64,000 nt of DNA from Okapia johnstoni. Its lineage: Eukaryota > Chordata > Mammalia > Artiodactyla > Giraffidae. Location: the NCBI GenBank assembly GCA_024291935.2, contig JAGTYA010000025.1:10623501-10687500 (forward strand), in the 5' to 3' direction. The position numbers and the translations under genes are program-made. Of the stretch, positions 1 through 9,265 are shown piece after piece; the stretch's first letter is position 1, and every line of letters begins with the position of its first letter. The notes under the pieces were generated by a model. The model saw only the letters and a list, made by a program, of their open reading frames with translations. It was not told where the DNA came from and made no database searches.

Positions 1-72
1 GGATCTTCCCAACCCAGGGATCAAACCCAGGTCTCCCTCTTTGCAGGCGGATTCTTCACCAGCTGAGCCAGT
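1..72 (-). repeat. Bov-tA/Bov-A2 SINE, truncated by window edge
   Basis: The sequence reads the complement of the tRNA-like SINE head (ggatcttcccaacccaggga, then a decayed accagctgagcca). Only the tRNA-related end lies in the window; the rest is to the left of base 1. Confidence 0.8.
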
Positions 73-194
73 TAGTAAGCACAGTTAGCATTGTTAGCAT
101 CACTAGTCAGTTAGCATTGCCTACATTGTTAGTATAGTTAGTATTGTTTGTAAGCATAGTTAGTGTTGGTATCTTCACCTAGTATAGTTAGCAG
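70..194. repeat. Degenerate GTTAG-rich tandem stretch
   Basis: The motif gttag with variable spacers of roughly 8-20 bases recurs about eight times (for example agttagcattgttagcat, tatagttagtattg). The stretch lies between the SINE fragment and the kinase pseudogene. It looks like a decayed low-complexity tandem repeat; the unit length is not constant. Confidence 0.55.
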
Positions 195-975
195 GTGACC
201 ATGGTACAGGGCCTCACTGAGACCTCCCTGCTGACAAGGAAGGTTCCTGTGGACTCTTCCAAGCTCCTCAAGATCAATGGCCAGTGTAGCTTCACCAAGG
301 TGACACTGGCCCGGCTGGCCGTCAGGGTCCTTAAGGACAATCAGGAGAGCTCCTCTGCCTCCAGGCACTTTTCCATGAAGGTCTCACGTTACCAAAGTTC
401 ATAAAGTTATCCGTGGGGACTGACTGGAGGAGACCCATGGGGCCCTTCACAGGACAGACAGGCCTGGGGTACGTCGGGAGCTAATCTCCACCTACAGGAC
501 GGCCACCAGGAAGGGATCGAGTCAGGGACCTGAAGCCAGGAAAACTCCTCTCTGACGTGTGAGAGCGGCAGGCGTGGCCTCAGCAGGACGTTCATAGGCT
601 GAAAGCTGAATCCCTACTTCTGCAGCCCCCATACGCTGCCCTGAAACTCTTCCTGGGCTAAAATTACAGCAGCCGCTTGGTGCAAGCATGGAGTCTTGGA
701 CTGTGGCCACTAGGTCCCTGCCTCCTGGGGGGGAGGACTTTGCGGAGCTGCGGCAGCAGGTACTGTGTTGGCTCGTTTGAGCATGAAAACCTCTTGGAGA
801 AAATGATGATCGTTGACCCTAGTGACAGAGGACTTTTAGAAGACGTCCTGAGGAATCCATGGGTAAACACAGGCCATACATGAGCCACCCTGGGACAACA
901 AGGACCCCCAGGTGACAGAGGTGATGAGAACCATGGGTGTTGAAGGGGACGAGATCCAGGACTCAGAGTGATGGT
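195..975 (+). pseudogene. Decayed MARK/sperm-motility-kinase-like Ser/Thr kinase retrocopy
   Basis: Translating pieces in different frames gives an ordered kinase plus UBA skeleton. Bases 262-312 give SSKLLKINGQCSFTKVTLAR, resembling a glycine-rich-loop start such as LLKTIGxGxFAKVKLAR. Bases 501-518 give GHQEGI and 521-556 give VRDLKPGKLLSD, resembling CHQxGIVHRDLKPENLLLD, with the metal-binding Asn replaced by Lys and one base lost between the two pieces. Bases 629-661 give PYAALKLFLG, resembling PPYAAPELFLG with the APE triad lost, and are followed by stop TAA. Bases 785-878 encode the C-lobe end, including ENLLEKMMIVDPSDRG and NPWVNTGH. Bases 899-970 include VTEVMRTMGVEGDEIQDS, matching the UBA of MARK-type kinases. 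A MARK kinase plus UBA normally spans about 330 codons; here about 780 bases cover it without introns, so it is probably a retrocopy or a dead member of an intronless family. There are at least two frameshifts, several stops and internal deletions. No product is expected. Assignment within MARK/SMOK is inferred from motifs. Confidence 0.75.
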
Positions 976-2875
976 CACAGGTCTGGTCTCAGCTCCAGGA
1001 AACCCAGAGTGCAGGGCCCACCCATGACTGTGAGGGGCCAGGGGCACACAGGGTGGAAATGTGGAAATTGTGCATCACCGTCTTGCACCAACATCACCCC
1101 GTTTCCTGGAGGACCGAGGGGAACTTCTGCCCTGAGGTCTGTGTGCATAAAGACCCAGAGGTGTTATAGGATAATAAAGCACCGTGAACCAGCCAGTGTG
1201 GGAAATCAGATAAGGGCGGGGTGTGATCCCCAAAGAGGCTTGGTCTTTCCTCTGCAGCTGGCTTTTCTGACTGTCATGCAGGAGTCAGGCCTTTTCCCCT
1301 TTCCCCATCAGGGAGGGCCCCTGACGTGTGAATTTGAGCACAGGAAACAGTAGGCATAGGGCTGAAGAAAGCAGGGTGTCAGGCACACCCAGGGCAGAAA
1401 TGGCAAGTTGGGCAGGACCACTCCCCAGAGGTGCACTCTGCTTGGCGTCTCCAAACTCATGCCCCCCAGCTCAGGGCCTGGGAGCAGCAGGCCACGGCTG
1501 CCGCTGCGCACCGTCATTACTTCAAGCTCCATCTCACAGGGAGGGCTATGGGTTTTTCCTAAAGAGCGGGGTAGCCGTGAGCAGGGAGTAACACAGTTGC
1601 CTGCCACTGGACAGGACACATCTGGCCACAGGTGCCCAGGGAGTTCGGCAGGGCGGGGGGAACCTCAGTCACTTAGGGATCCCCACCAGCAATTTGCCAG
1701 CAAAACTCAACAGCAGCCAGAAGCCCAGGGTATTTAGCTGGTTCCTAAATTATGAATTGCTTAATGCGGTTTGTCTGGTCCACATGACAGTCTCATAAAA
1801 TAGGACCTCTGGGTAGAGAGGGTTGGGGTGGTGGGAGGGAACATTAGAAGGGGTGGGGCTGAGGGGTCCCTGTGGCTCCCAATAGCCTTGTCCACTTCCC
1901 AGAGCACTGAATACCAACCTTTAGCTGGTCACACAGCCGCCCGGGACTACAAAGTTCCCATCTCCTTTTGCAGCGAGGCTGGCCGTGCGAAGCTCCCTTC
2001 CTTCAGGACAGGAAGGGAGGAGATTTGTAGAGCCTCTAGAATGTGTCCTAGGAGAGAGAAGCTGGCTCTTTCTGCTTCTCCCTCGGTCGTGCCCCTGGGA
2101 GCATGAGCTCTGAGGCTGGCTCTCATCCTGCCCCCGTGTAGACAAGGTGCTCCTCACGGACGACGGGGCGTCCGGGACCAGCCCTGGACTGTCTGCCTCC
2201 AGACCCAGTGGGAAGGATGTGAGCTTCCATTTGCCACGCAGCTGTGGGGCTCTCTGTTACCATCTCTGAGCCTTATCCTAGCCCAAAGAGCAGTCCTCAG
2301 GGGACATTTCTTGTTCCCTGGGGTCCAGCGACTCTCAGGACCGTGGCTGTCTGACGCTTGCCGCCCTCACTCCCATGGGTGACGGCCAGGCTCAGCTCCC
2401 CAGCCCACTCTCCCCGCTGGGTGCTTCTCTGGAAATCTACGGCGGGAAGATCGATGCTCCTGACTGAAGGAGTCAGCAGCTGATGTCTTCTAGGGGCACC
2501 ACCCCCCGCTTCCCAGAGATGTAGGTTGTTTTGAAATATGCTGCACTGACTCTTTCCCGGCTAATAGCTGCAGATTCTAATTAAATAACCCAGGGAACAG
2601 GCCGTCTCACGCGTGGTGTAACTTGATTATTGCTGGAAAGATGAGTTCGGAAATGACAACTTCCCTGCTAGGCTGACACGTATAAAAGCTTAATTTGAAA
2701 AATCAGCCAAATTCCATGCACAGTATGAAAGCAGAGGCTAGACCTTGGCCAAGCCTTGGTCTGTGCTGTCCGTTTGGGGAGACGGATCTGTAGGGCCTCC
2801 TGGGTGTCCAGTCCTGCTTAATTTCTTATGTGCCCTCTAGTCACGGCTGTGATTTTAGAGGGAGAGGAGCCCTAA
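976..2875. other. Mostly unique sequence, no gene seen
   Basis: This GC-rich DNA holds short open frames with no recognisable product. An AATAAA-containing stretch at about 1171-1178 lies roughly 200 bases 3' of the kinase remnant and could be the relic of its poly(A) signal, but no poly(A) tail is visible. A separate AT-rich segment at 2565-2725 is listed on its own. Confidence 0.5.
2565..2725. other. AT-rich islet, possible conserved non-coding element
   Basis: Within GC-rich surroundings this segment is AT-rich, non-repetitive, and contains taattaaa, cttgattattg and gcttaatttgaaaa motifs. It matches no repeat family that I recognise. Conservation is an inference from composition only. Confidence 0.3.
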
Positions 2876-2890
2876 CATACATTGGTCAAC

Positions 2891-3109
2891 TGTGCATGCT
2901 CAGTTGCTTTAGTCGTGTCCAAGTCTTTGTGACCCCATGGACTATAGCCCGCCAGGCTCCTCTGTCCCTGGGATTTTCCAGGCAAGAATACTGAAGTGGG
3001 TTGCCATTCCCTTCTCCAGGGGATCTTCCCAACTGAGGGATCCAACCTGTGTCTCCTACGTCTCCTGCATTGCAGACGGATTCTTTACCACTGAGCCACC
3101 AGGGAAGCC
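2891..3109 (-). repeat. Bov-tA-type SINE with target-site duplication
   Basis: A full-length minus-strand copy runs from tgcatgctcagttgcttta to the reversed tRNA head ccaccagggaagcc. It is flanked by catacattggtcaac (2876-2890) and catacattagtcaac (3110-3124), a 15-bp duplication with one mismatch, so the insertion is intact and fairly recent. Open frames across it are SINE shadows. Confidence 0.92.
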
Positions 3110-3386
3110 CATACATTAGTCAACAGATTGAAGACATGGTAAAAAAAAACTGTACAGTTGATTTGTTCACTTGTTTAAGTGATTGCAAAGTGTCATGTCA
3201 GGCTGGCTTAAAATAGAATGTATTCATAGAAAGCTTGCCTTGAGCACCTGCCGTGTACTTGGTCCCAGGTCAGGGGCTCGGGGAACTGTGAGGAGGGAGC
3301 CTGGGTGTCTGTCCATGAGAGACAAAATAATGCCAGATGAGGAGGCCAGGAAGTGGGGGGCTTTGAGGTGAAGTAGGGACACATTT

Positions 3387-3662
3387 CAGAGAAGGCAATG
3401 GCAGCCCACTCCAGCACTCTTGCCTGGAAAATCCCATGGACAGAGGAGCCTGGTAGGCTACAGTCCATGGGTTAGCTAAGAGTCGGACATGACTGAGCGA
3501 CTTCACTTTCACTTTTCACTTTCATGCATTGGAGAAGGAAATGGCAACCCACTCCAGTGTTCTTGCCTGGAGAATCCCAGGGACGGGGGAGCCTGACGGG
3601 CTGCCGTCTATGGGGTCTCACAGAGTGGACACGACTGAAGCGATTTAGCAGCAGCAGCCGCA
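3387..3662 (+). repeat. Bov-A2 dimeric SINE with target-site duplication
   Basis: Two Bov-A monomers lie head to tail, at about 3387-3520 and 3525-3662, joined by the cactttcacttttcacttt linker, and end in agcagcagcagccgca. Flanks are gtagggacacattt (3373-3386) and gtaggaacacatct (3663-3676), a 14-bp duplication with two mismatches. Confidence 0.9.
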
Positions 3663-3879
3663 GTAGGAACACATCTGGTGGGGGAGGTGGGCTAGGGTCT
3701 GGGGTGGCCTTGAAGCATCACCGCAGTGTGATGTGAGGACAGGGAAGGGTGTGGGTGTGCTTGGAACAGCTTGCATGGTGGCTCAGAGGTTTGGGGAGTG
3801 GGGGCATGTGACCCTGTCCCTGTAGCAGGCCTCCATCCCCCATCCTCTGTGATGATGGGAATGGTGATGAGAGCAGCTT

Positions 3880-4000
3880 AGTGAGCCCTCCCGGGTCCTA
3901 TCAGTAGTTCTTTATTACAGATGAGGACACTGAGGCCCAGAGAGGGCATTGGCTGCCCAAGGTCACACAGCAGGAAACCTGCTCTGATCCAGGCCGCACA
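3880..4000 (-). repeat. MIR SINE fragment
   Basis: The segment ttacagatgaggacactgag, followed by aaggtcacacagcaggaaac, is the reverse of the MIR core (tgtgaccttgggcaagtcac, then cagtttcctcatctgtaaaa). Confidence 0.8.
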
Positions 4001-4544
4001 GTTAGTGTCTTTACAGCTGGCTCTTGGGATGGACGTTGAAAGCAATCTGACCCCAGCGCTCCATCGGATGCTAAGTTGTCCTCAGGAAACACCCCTCAGC
4101 GCCCATGTGCACACCCCTGGGGACGGGGCTCGTTGCCGATCCTGAGAGCCAGCTGGGCCTCCCAGGGACTTGGCCTGAGATGGCCCAAGGGAGACCCGAG
4201 GCTCTCTGTCCCCTGCTGAGCAGCTCTGGCCCCCTAACTGTCCCTGACAGGGGCCCAATGGAGGTGGCAGCCATGAAGCCAGGCATGCTGCAGAGCTGAG
4301 GAAGCAGTGGGCATGATGCAGGTATATGCCGATGGTCAGGTGGTCACTCAGCAAACACTGGTTCAGGCCCTGCAGTGTGGCCGGGCTGGGCGGGGCCTGG
4401 GTGTCCAGCAGTGAATACAACACAGCCCCTTGATGCAGTGATCAGAGAAATGGGCCCCCGTGCCCCCACCCTGCTCCCCCAGAATATTAGCACTGAGGCT
4501 GCAGCTGTGAGTCCCAGAGGAGGGTGAGGGGACGCCAGCCTGGG
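4001..4544. other. Unique GC-rich sequence, no gene seen
   Basis: No splice-flanked exon, RNA gene or named repeat is recognisable. Overlapping open frames on both strands reflect low stop-codon density at high GC. Confidence 0.4.
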
Positions 4545-4665
4545 CACTGGCCACGAGCTGGACTGGCTGGGCCCTGTGATCAGGGGGTCACGTCACCTCT
4601 CCATGCCTGTTTCCAACCTGCAGAAAGGGGTGATAATACTGGTACCCCCCCCCCAGATTCCCATA
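4545..4665 (+). repeat. MIR SINE fragment
   Basis: The order is MIR-like: a tgtgatcagggggtcacgtc stretch, then cctgtttccaacctgcagaa, then ggtgataatactggtacccc. It ends in a short C run. Confidence 0.65.
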
Positions 4666-6330
4666 AGTGGGCTCTGACCTCTGGGGCATGAACGATGGTC
4701 TCTGAGGCGTGCACAGTGGGTCCGGCAGTGGGTCAGGCTGCCACTCCCCTCACAGCAGGCTGTGCCCATTTGAAGGAGGAGAAGACCAAGGCTGAGAGGA
4801 ATTATGAGACCAGCTCGGGCTCACCCTTCCTCAGGCTGTGCTGGTGTCCTCTCTCTGTCCAGCTGTCCTGCATTCCCCTGGTCTGTCTGTCCCCTGTGAC
4901 AACCCAGCAAAGTAGGCGCTAAGAATCTCTGAGCAAATCAATGCATGAATGAGACTCAAGCCCCACCTTGGGCTCTCGAGGTCTTGGGCCGCATGGGGAC
5001 ATCGGGTTCCCCCTAACCGTCCCTCACTTTACTCACACCCAACACGGAGAAGATGTGGGGGCCAAGGGCCAGGAGGCTTGGGAACAATCCCTGGAGGGGG
5101 TTGCCGGGCAGGCAGGGAACAAGGAGGCACAGAGAAGCCTCCGGAAGACAGTCGTCAGGCAGCAGAGGTGGGGACTGAGGATGCCCAGGGGGGCAGGGGA
5201 CAGAGTCCAGCCTGGCATCTCCCGCTGCAGGATGGTGAATGGGAGTGAGAACCAGGTGCAGCCCAGGCCCCCATCCCGGGCCCCCTCCTCGTCCAGCAAA
5301 GAGAGGAGGAAACAATAAGACTAGTACCCCCACGGCACCCCCTGGATGCCAGGCACGGCTTCAAGGATTCTGTAGGCCCCTCAGAACCTTGTGAAGTGGC
5401 TGCTGCTTCCAGCCCCGTGGGGACACGGAGACAGGATAGAGCACACAGCGATGCCCCAAGGACAGAGCTGGACTCCGCCTGGAGTGTGCGCGGGGCCCCG
5501 CACTGAGAGCAGCCTCGGCCTCCCTTTCACAGCGGCGGCCTGGCTCCTTAGGCAGGGAGGCTCCGGTGCCCATCCCTGGCCTCTCTGTGGGACGCAGAGG
5601 TGTGGGACCCGAAGGCTCTCGAGAGAGAGAGCGAGCGGGGCTGGGGTTTATCAGACCCCAGCACTGCCCCTGCCTGCCACATCACCCAGAAACACTCCCG
5701 GACCTCTCTGCGCCCCGCCTTCCCACCTTGACTCAGAGGACAGCTGTCCTTGGCACACAGGAGGCCCTCAACCAGGGGAAAAAGCCAGCTGCCCCCACTG
5801 AAGACCTGACCCTCTTATGTGCCCCAAGCAGAGCACACACGCCGCAAGTCCCAGAGCTGACCCTGGATGAGCAGGGCAAGTGCAGTCCCGCAGCTCTTCC
5901 GTCCCAGCCCGAGGCCATCCCCTCCTAGTGACAGTGGCCCTGAGTAGGTTTTAGCCTCCCAGGAAGTCGTAACTGTGCTTTCTTGATTCGGGGGAATTCG
6001 TTGTTCCCCACAGCTTGGCTTCCAGGTTGTTCCAACAAGGAACAGAGCCCCTGCTCAATGTTTCAGCAGCAAGGGCCCCTACAAGTTGTCCCATCACTTT
6101 GAGGCTGGGAGATGTGAATCCAGGGCCCGTGACCATCTGCACGATGACTGCAGGAGAATGGTGCCCACCCACCACCACACCCCTTGCAGCCGGCTCCCAG
6201 AAAAGTGGGTAGTGATCCCGGCCACATGCCATTTAACCAGAACACAGCACCACCACCGATTGGAAACACGGGTGTGAAAATGGAAAAGCCTGGACCACCA
6301 TCCTCCAGAAAGCAGAGGTCAAGACACCTC
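4666..6330. other. Unique GC-rich sequence, no gene seen
   Basis: Apart from the weak MIR piece at 5335-5450, nothing here matches a family I recognise. Open frames up to 136 codons occur on both strands over the same bases and show no domain. Confidence 0.4.
5335..5450 (-). repeat. Possible MIR fragment
   Basis: The order gatgccaggcacggcttcaa, gtaggcccctcagaaccttg, gggacacggagacagg resembles the reversed 3' half of MIR (gccaggcactgttctaag, then cctcacaacaacc, then gaggaaactgagg). It is strongly diverged. Confidence 0.4.
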
Positions 6331-6334
6331 CGGA

Positions 6335-7399
6335 CCCGGAGAAAATATTTACAGATCATGTATCTGGTAAGGGGTTGATACCCAAAGTATATCAAGAACT
6401 CATACAACTCAACAGCAAAAGGCCAAGAAACCCAGTTGTAAAATGGGCAGAGGATCTGCGTAGATATTCTTCTGAAGGGGACGTTCACATCGCCAGCAGG
6501 TACATGAAAAGATACTCCACATCACCAGTCATCAGGGAAATGTAAATCAAAACCACTGTGAGGTATCACCTCACACTTGTCAGAATGGCTACTACCAGAA
6601 GACAAGAAGTAACAAGTGCTAGCTGGGATGTGGAGAGAAGGGGACCTTCATGTGCTGTTATGGGATGGAGATTGGTGTAGCCACTGTGGAAAACATATGG
6701 AGAGTCCACAAAGAAAAAGAAAACTGCCCTGCAACCCAGCAATCCCACCTCTGGGTGCTCATCTGACGGGAAGGAGATCACCATGCTGAGAAATACCTGC
6801 ATCCTCACTTTCCTTACGGCATGATTTACAACAGCCATTTCACGGAAACAACCTCGGCGTTCACAGAGAAGTGAATGGATGAAGAATATGTGATGTGATG
6901 TGTGTGTGTGTGTGTGTGTGAAATCTTACCCCGCCATTAGAAAAAGGAGATCCTGCCATTGTCAACAACATGGACCTTGAGAGCATTATGCCTGTGAAAT
7001 AAGTGAGACAGAAGAAGACAAATACCATACAGTCTCACTTCCATGTGGAATCTGAAAAGAATAAAACCCCAAACCTGTTGAAACAGAGGACAGACTGGAG
7101 GTTGCCAGAGGAAGGGTCAGAGAAGCAGAAGTGGATGAAGGGTCAAAGGCACAGACTCCTAGTCATACAATAAACAGGCCCTGGGGTGTCCTGTGCAGCA
7201 GGCTGATGCCAGTTAACAACAGCGTATTGTGTGTTTGGAAGGTAGTAGGTCTAAGAGAGCAGCTCTCAACGGTTCTCATCACAAGGAGAAGCACTGTAAC
7301 TGCAGTGCTGCGTGCGAAATAGACTTACTGTGGTGATCATTCCACAATATGGGCAAAGAGCAAACCATTCTATACACCTGAAACCAACACAATGCTACA
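6335..7399 (+). repeat. L1 LINE 3' end (ORF2 end plus 3' UTR)
   Basis: The sequence follows the end of L1 ORF2: agaaaatatttacagatcat, aacccagttgtaaaatgggc, caacccagcaatcccacct. The L1 3' UTR follows (tcccacttccatgtgg-like and attccacaatat). The element is 5'-truncated. Its extreme tail resumes at 8706 after an inserted BovB. Confidence 0.85.
6893..6920. repeat. (TG)n microsatellite inside L1
   Basis: About ten uninterrupted TG units follow gatgtgatgtg at the place where L1 copies normally carry a polymorphic TG/AC stretch. Confidence 0.85.
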
Positions 7400-8120
7400 C
7401 GACAGTTCTTGCTGTTCAGCCGCTAAGTCGTGTCTGACTCTCTGCAGCCCCAAGGACTGCAGCACACCAGGCTTCCCTGTCCATCACCGTCTCCCAGAGC
7501 TTGCTCAAACTCATGTCCATCGAGTCAGCAATGCCATCCAACCATCTCATCCTCTGTCGTCCCCTTCTCCTCCCACCTTCAATCTTTCCCAGCATTACGG
7601 TCTTTTCCAATGAGTCAGCTCTTCGCATTAGGTGGCCAAAGTGTTCGAGTTTCAGCTTCAGCATCAGTCCTTCAAATGAACACCCAGGACTGATCTCCTT
7701 TAGGATGGACTGTTTTGATCTCCTTGCAATCCAAGGGACTCTCGAGAGTCTTCTCTAGCACCACAGTTTGAAAGCATCAATTCTTTGGCACTCTGTCTTC
7801 TTTGTGGTCCAACTCTCACATCCACACGTGACTACTGGAAAAACCACAGCTTTGACTATATGGACTTTTGTCAGCAAAGTGATGTCTCTGCTTTTTAATA
7901 CACTGTCTAGGTTTGTCATAGCTTTTCTTCCAGGGAGCAAGCATCTTTTAATTTCATGGCTGCAGTCACCATCTGCAGTGATTTTGGGGCCCAAGAAGAT
8001 AAAATCTGCCCACTATTACCATTTTTTCCCCCATCTGTTTGCTATGAAGTGATGGGACCAGGGGCCATGATCTTAGTTTTTTTGAATGTTGGATTTTAGG
8101 TCAGCTTTTCACCCCCCTTT
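7400..8120 (-). mobile_element. BovB LINE 3' part of a 5'-inverted insertion
   Basis: Reading the minus strand gives the C-terminal part of the BovB (RTE-clade) polymerase protein, for example CSHEIKRCLLPGRKAMTNLD and [20 protein letters not shown], followed by [18 protein letters not shown] and the 3' tail at the low-coordinate end. It is broken by stops and short indels. The segment directly above 8120 is the upstream BovB part in the opposite orientation, so the whole insertion is a 5'-inverted copy. Confidence 0.9.
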
Positions 8121-8705
8121 TTCACATGCCAGCAAATTTGTAAAACTCCACAATGGCCACAGGACTGGAAAAGGTCAGTTTTCATTCCAATCCCAAAGGA
8201 GGGCAATGCCAAAGAATGTTCAAGCTACCATACAGTTGTGTTCATTTCACATGCTAGCAAGGTAATGCTCAAAATCCTTCAAGTGAGGCTTCAACAGTAC
8301 TTCCAGCTGTACAAGCTGGATTTAGAAAAGGCAGAAGAATCAGAGATCAAATTCCCAATATCCGCTGGATCATAGAAAAAGCAAGAGAATTCCAGAAAAA
8401 CGTCTACTTCTGCTTCACTGACTACACTAAAGCCTTTGACTGTGTGGATCACAACAAACTGGAAAATTCTTAAAGAGATGGGAATACCAGACCACCTGAC
8501 CTGCCTCCTGAGAAACCTGTATGCAGGTCAAGAAGCAACAGGTAGAACCAGACATGGAACAACAGACTGGTTCCAAATCGGGAAAGGAGTACTTTAAGAC
8601 TGTATATTGTCACCCTGCATATTTAATTTCTGTGCAGAGTACATGATGCAAAATGCCGGGCTGGATGAAGCACAAACGAATCAAGACTGCTGGGGAAAAT
8701 ATCAA
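8121..8705 (+). mobile_element. BovB LINE reverse-transcriptase part, inverted
   Basis: Plus-strand reading gives reverse-transcriptase segments such as [24 protein letters not shown] and [17 protein letters not shown], ending near the position equivalent to GRNINN. It is decayed (an in-frame stop at the motif after KLENS, and frameshifts). The piece starts just upstream of the part found on the minus strand at 7400-8120; roughly 100-odd bases of the element are missing at the join. This is the arrangement expected from twin priming during insertion. Confidence 0.85.
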
Positions 8706-8735
8706 CAACATACCAATTATATCTCAACTTAAAAA
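8706..8735 (+). repeat. Resumed L1 3' tail
   Basis: The stretch accaattatatctcaactta, followed by an A-rich end, is the standard end of L1 3' UTRs. It continues the L1 interrupted at 7399, showing that the BovB landed in the L1 tail. Confidence 0.75.
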
Positions 8736-8999
8736 GTGAGAGAGCAGGAGTGAGAGCATGGGCAACTTGTGAGCTGAAGTTGCATTTGCCCTGCAACAGC
8801 AGAGGGTCATACCTGGGACAAAGACCATAGGTCCCATGCAGCCTAAAATACTTACTGTCTGAGCCTTCATGGCAAAAGTGTGCTGACCCTGCCCTGTGGT
8901 CGTAGCAGCCACAGCAGCATGCCTGGGACCACCCTCAGCCCAGTCAGCTCCCCTGCTCCACTGTCGCCCCCTTTAATCCCCTCCCCTCCCTAAGAGGGA
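8736..8999. other. Unique sequence, no gene seen
   Basis: No recognised repeat or exon. GC content rises again after the LINE block. Confidence 0.4.
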
Positions 9000-9265
9000 G
9001 AGACTTCAGTGTTCCCATTTTACAGATGAGGAAACTGAGGCTCCTTTTGCTTTTAATAACTAACCAAGAGGGGGATGAGATGGTTGAATGGCATCACCGA
9101 CTCAATGGACATGAGTTTGAGTAAACTCAGGGAGTTGGTGATGGACAGGGAGGCCTGGCGTGCTGCAGTCCACGGGGTCGCAAAGAGTCGGACACGACTG
9201 AGCAACTGAACTGAACTAACCAAGAGGCGGAGCCAGCCTTGAACCCCAGTATTCTGGTTTCAAAG
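9000..9265 (-). repeat. MIR SINE split by a BovB tail insertion
   Basis: The left piece 9000-9071 contains cattttacagatgaggaaac. The right piece 9214-9265 continues with caagaggcggagccagcctt and gaaccccagtattctgg, the rest of a reversed MIR. The two are separated by the BovB fragment at 9072-9213 with a 14-bp duplication of MIR sequence. Confidence 0.8.
9072..9213 (+). mobile_element. Short BovB 3'-end insertion with target-site duplication
   Basis: Only the last ~142 bases of BovB are present: gatgagatggttgaatggc through gagtcggacacgactgagca to the ctgaactg terminus. It is flanked by perfect 14-bp copies of aactaaccaagagg at 9058-9071 and 9214-9227. It is a severely 5'-truncated but otherwise clean insertion into a MIR. 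Confidence 0.93.

Noticed and set aside
70..194. Telomere-like repeat
   Set aside because: The recurring word is gttag with irregular spacing, not regular TTAGGG units.
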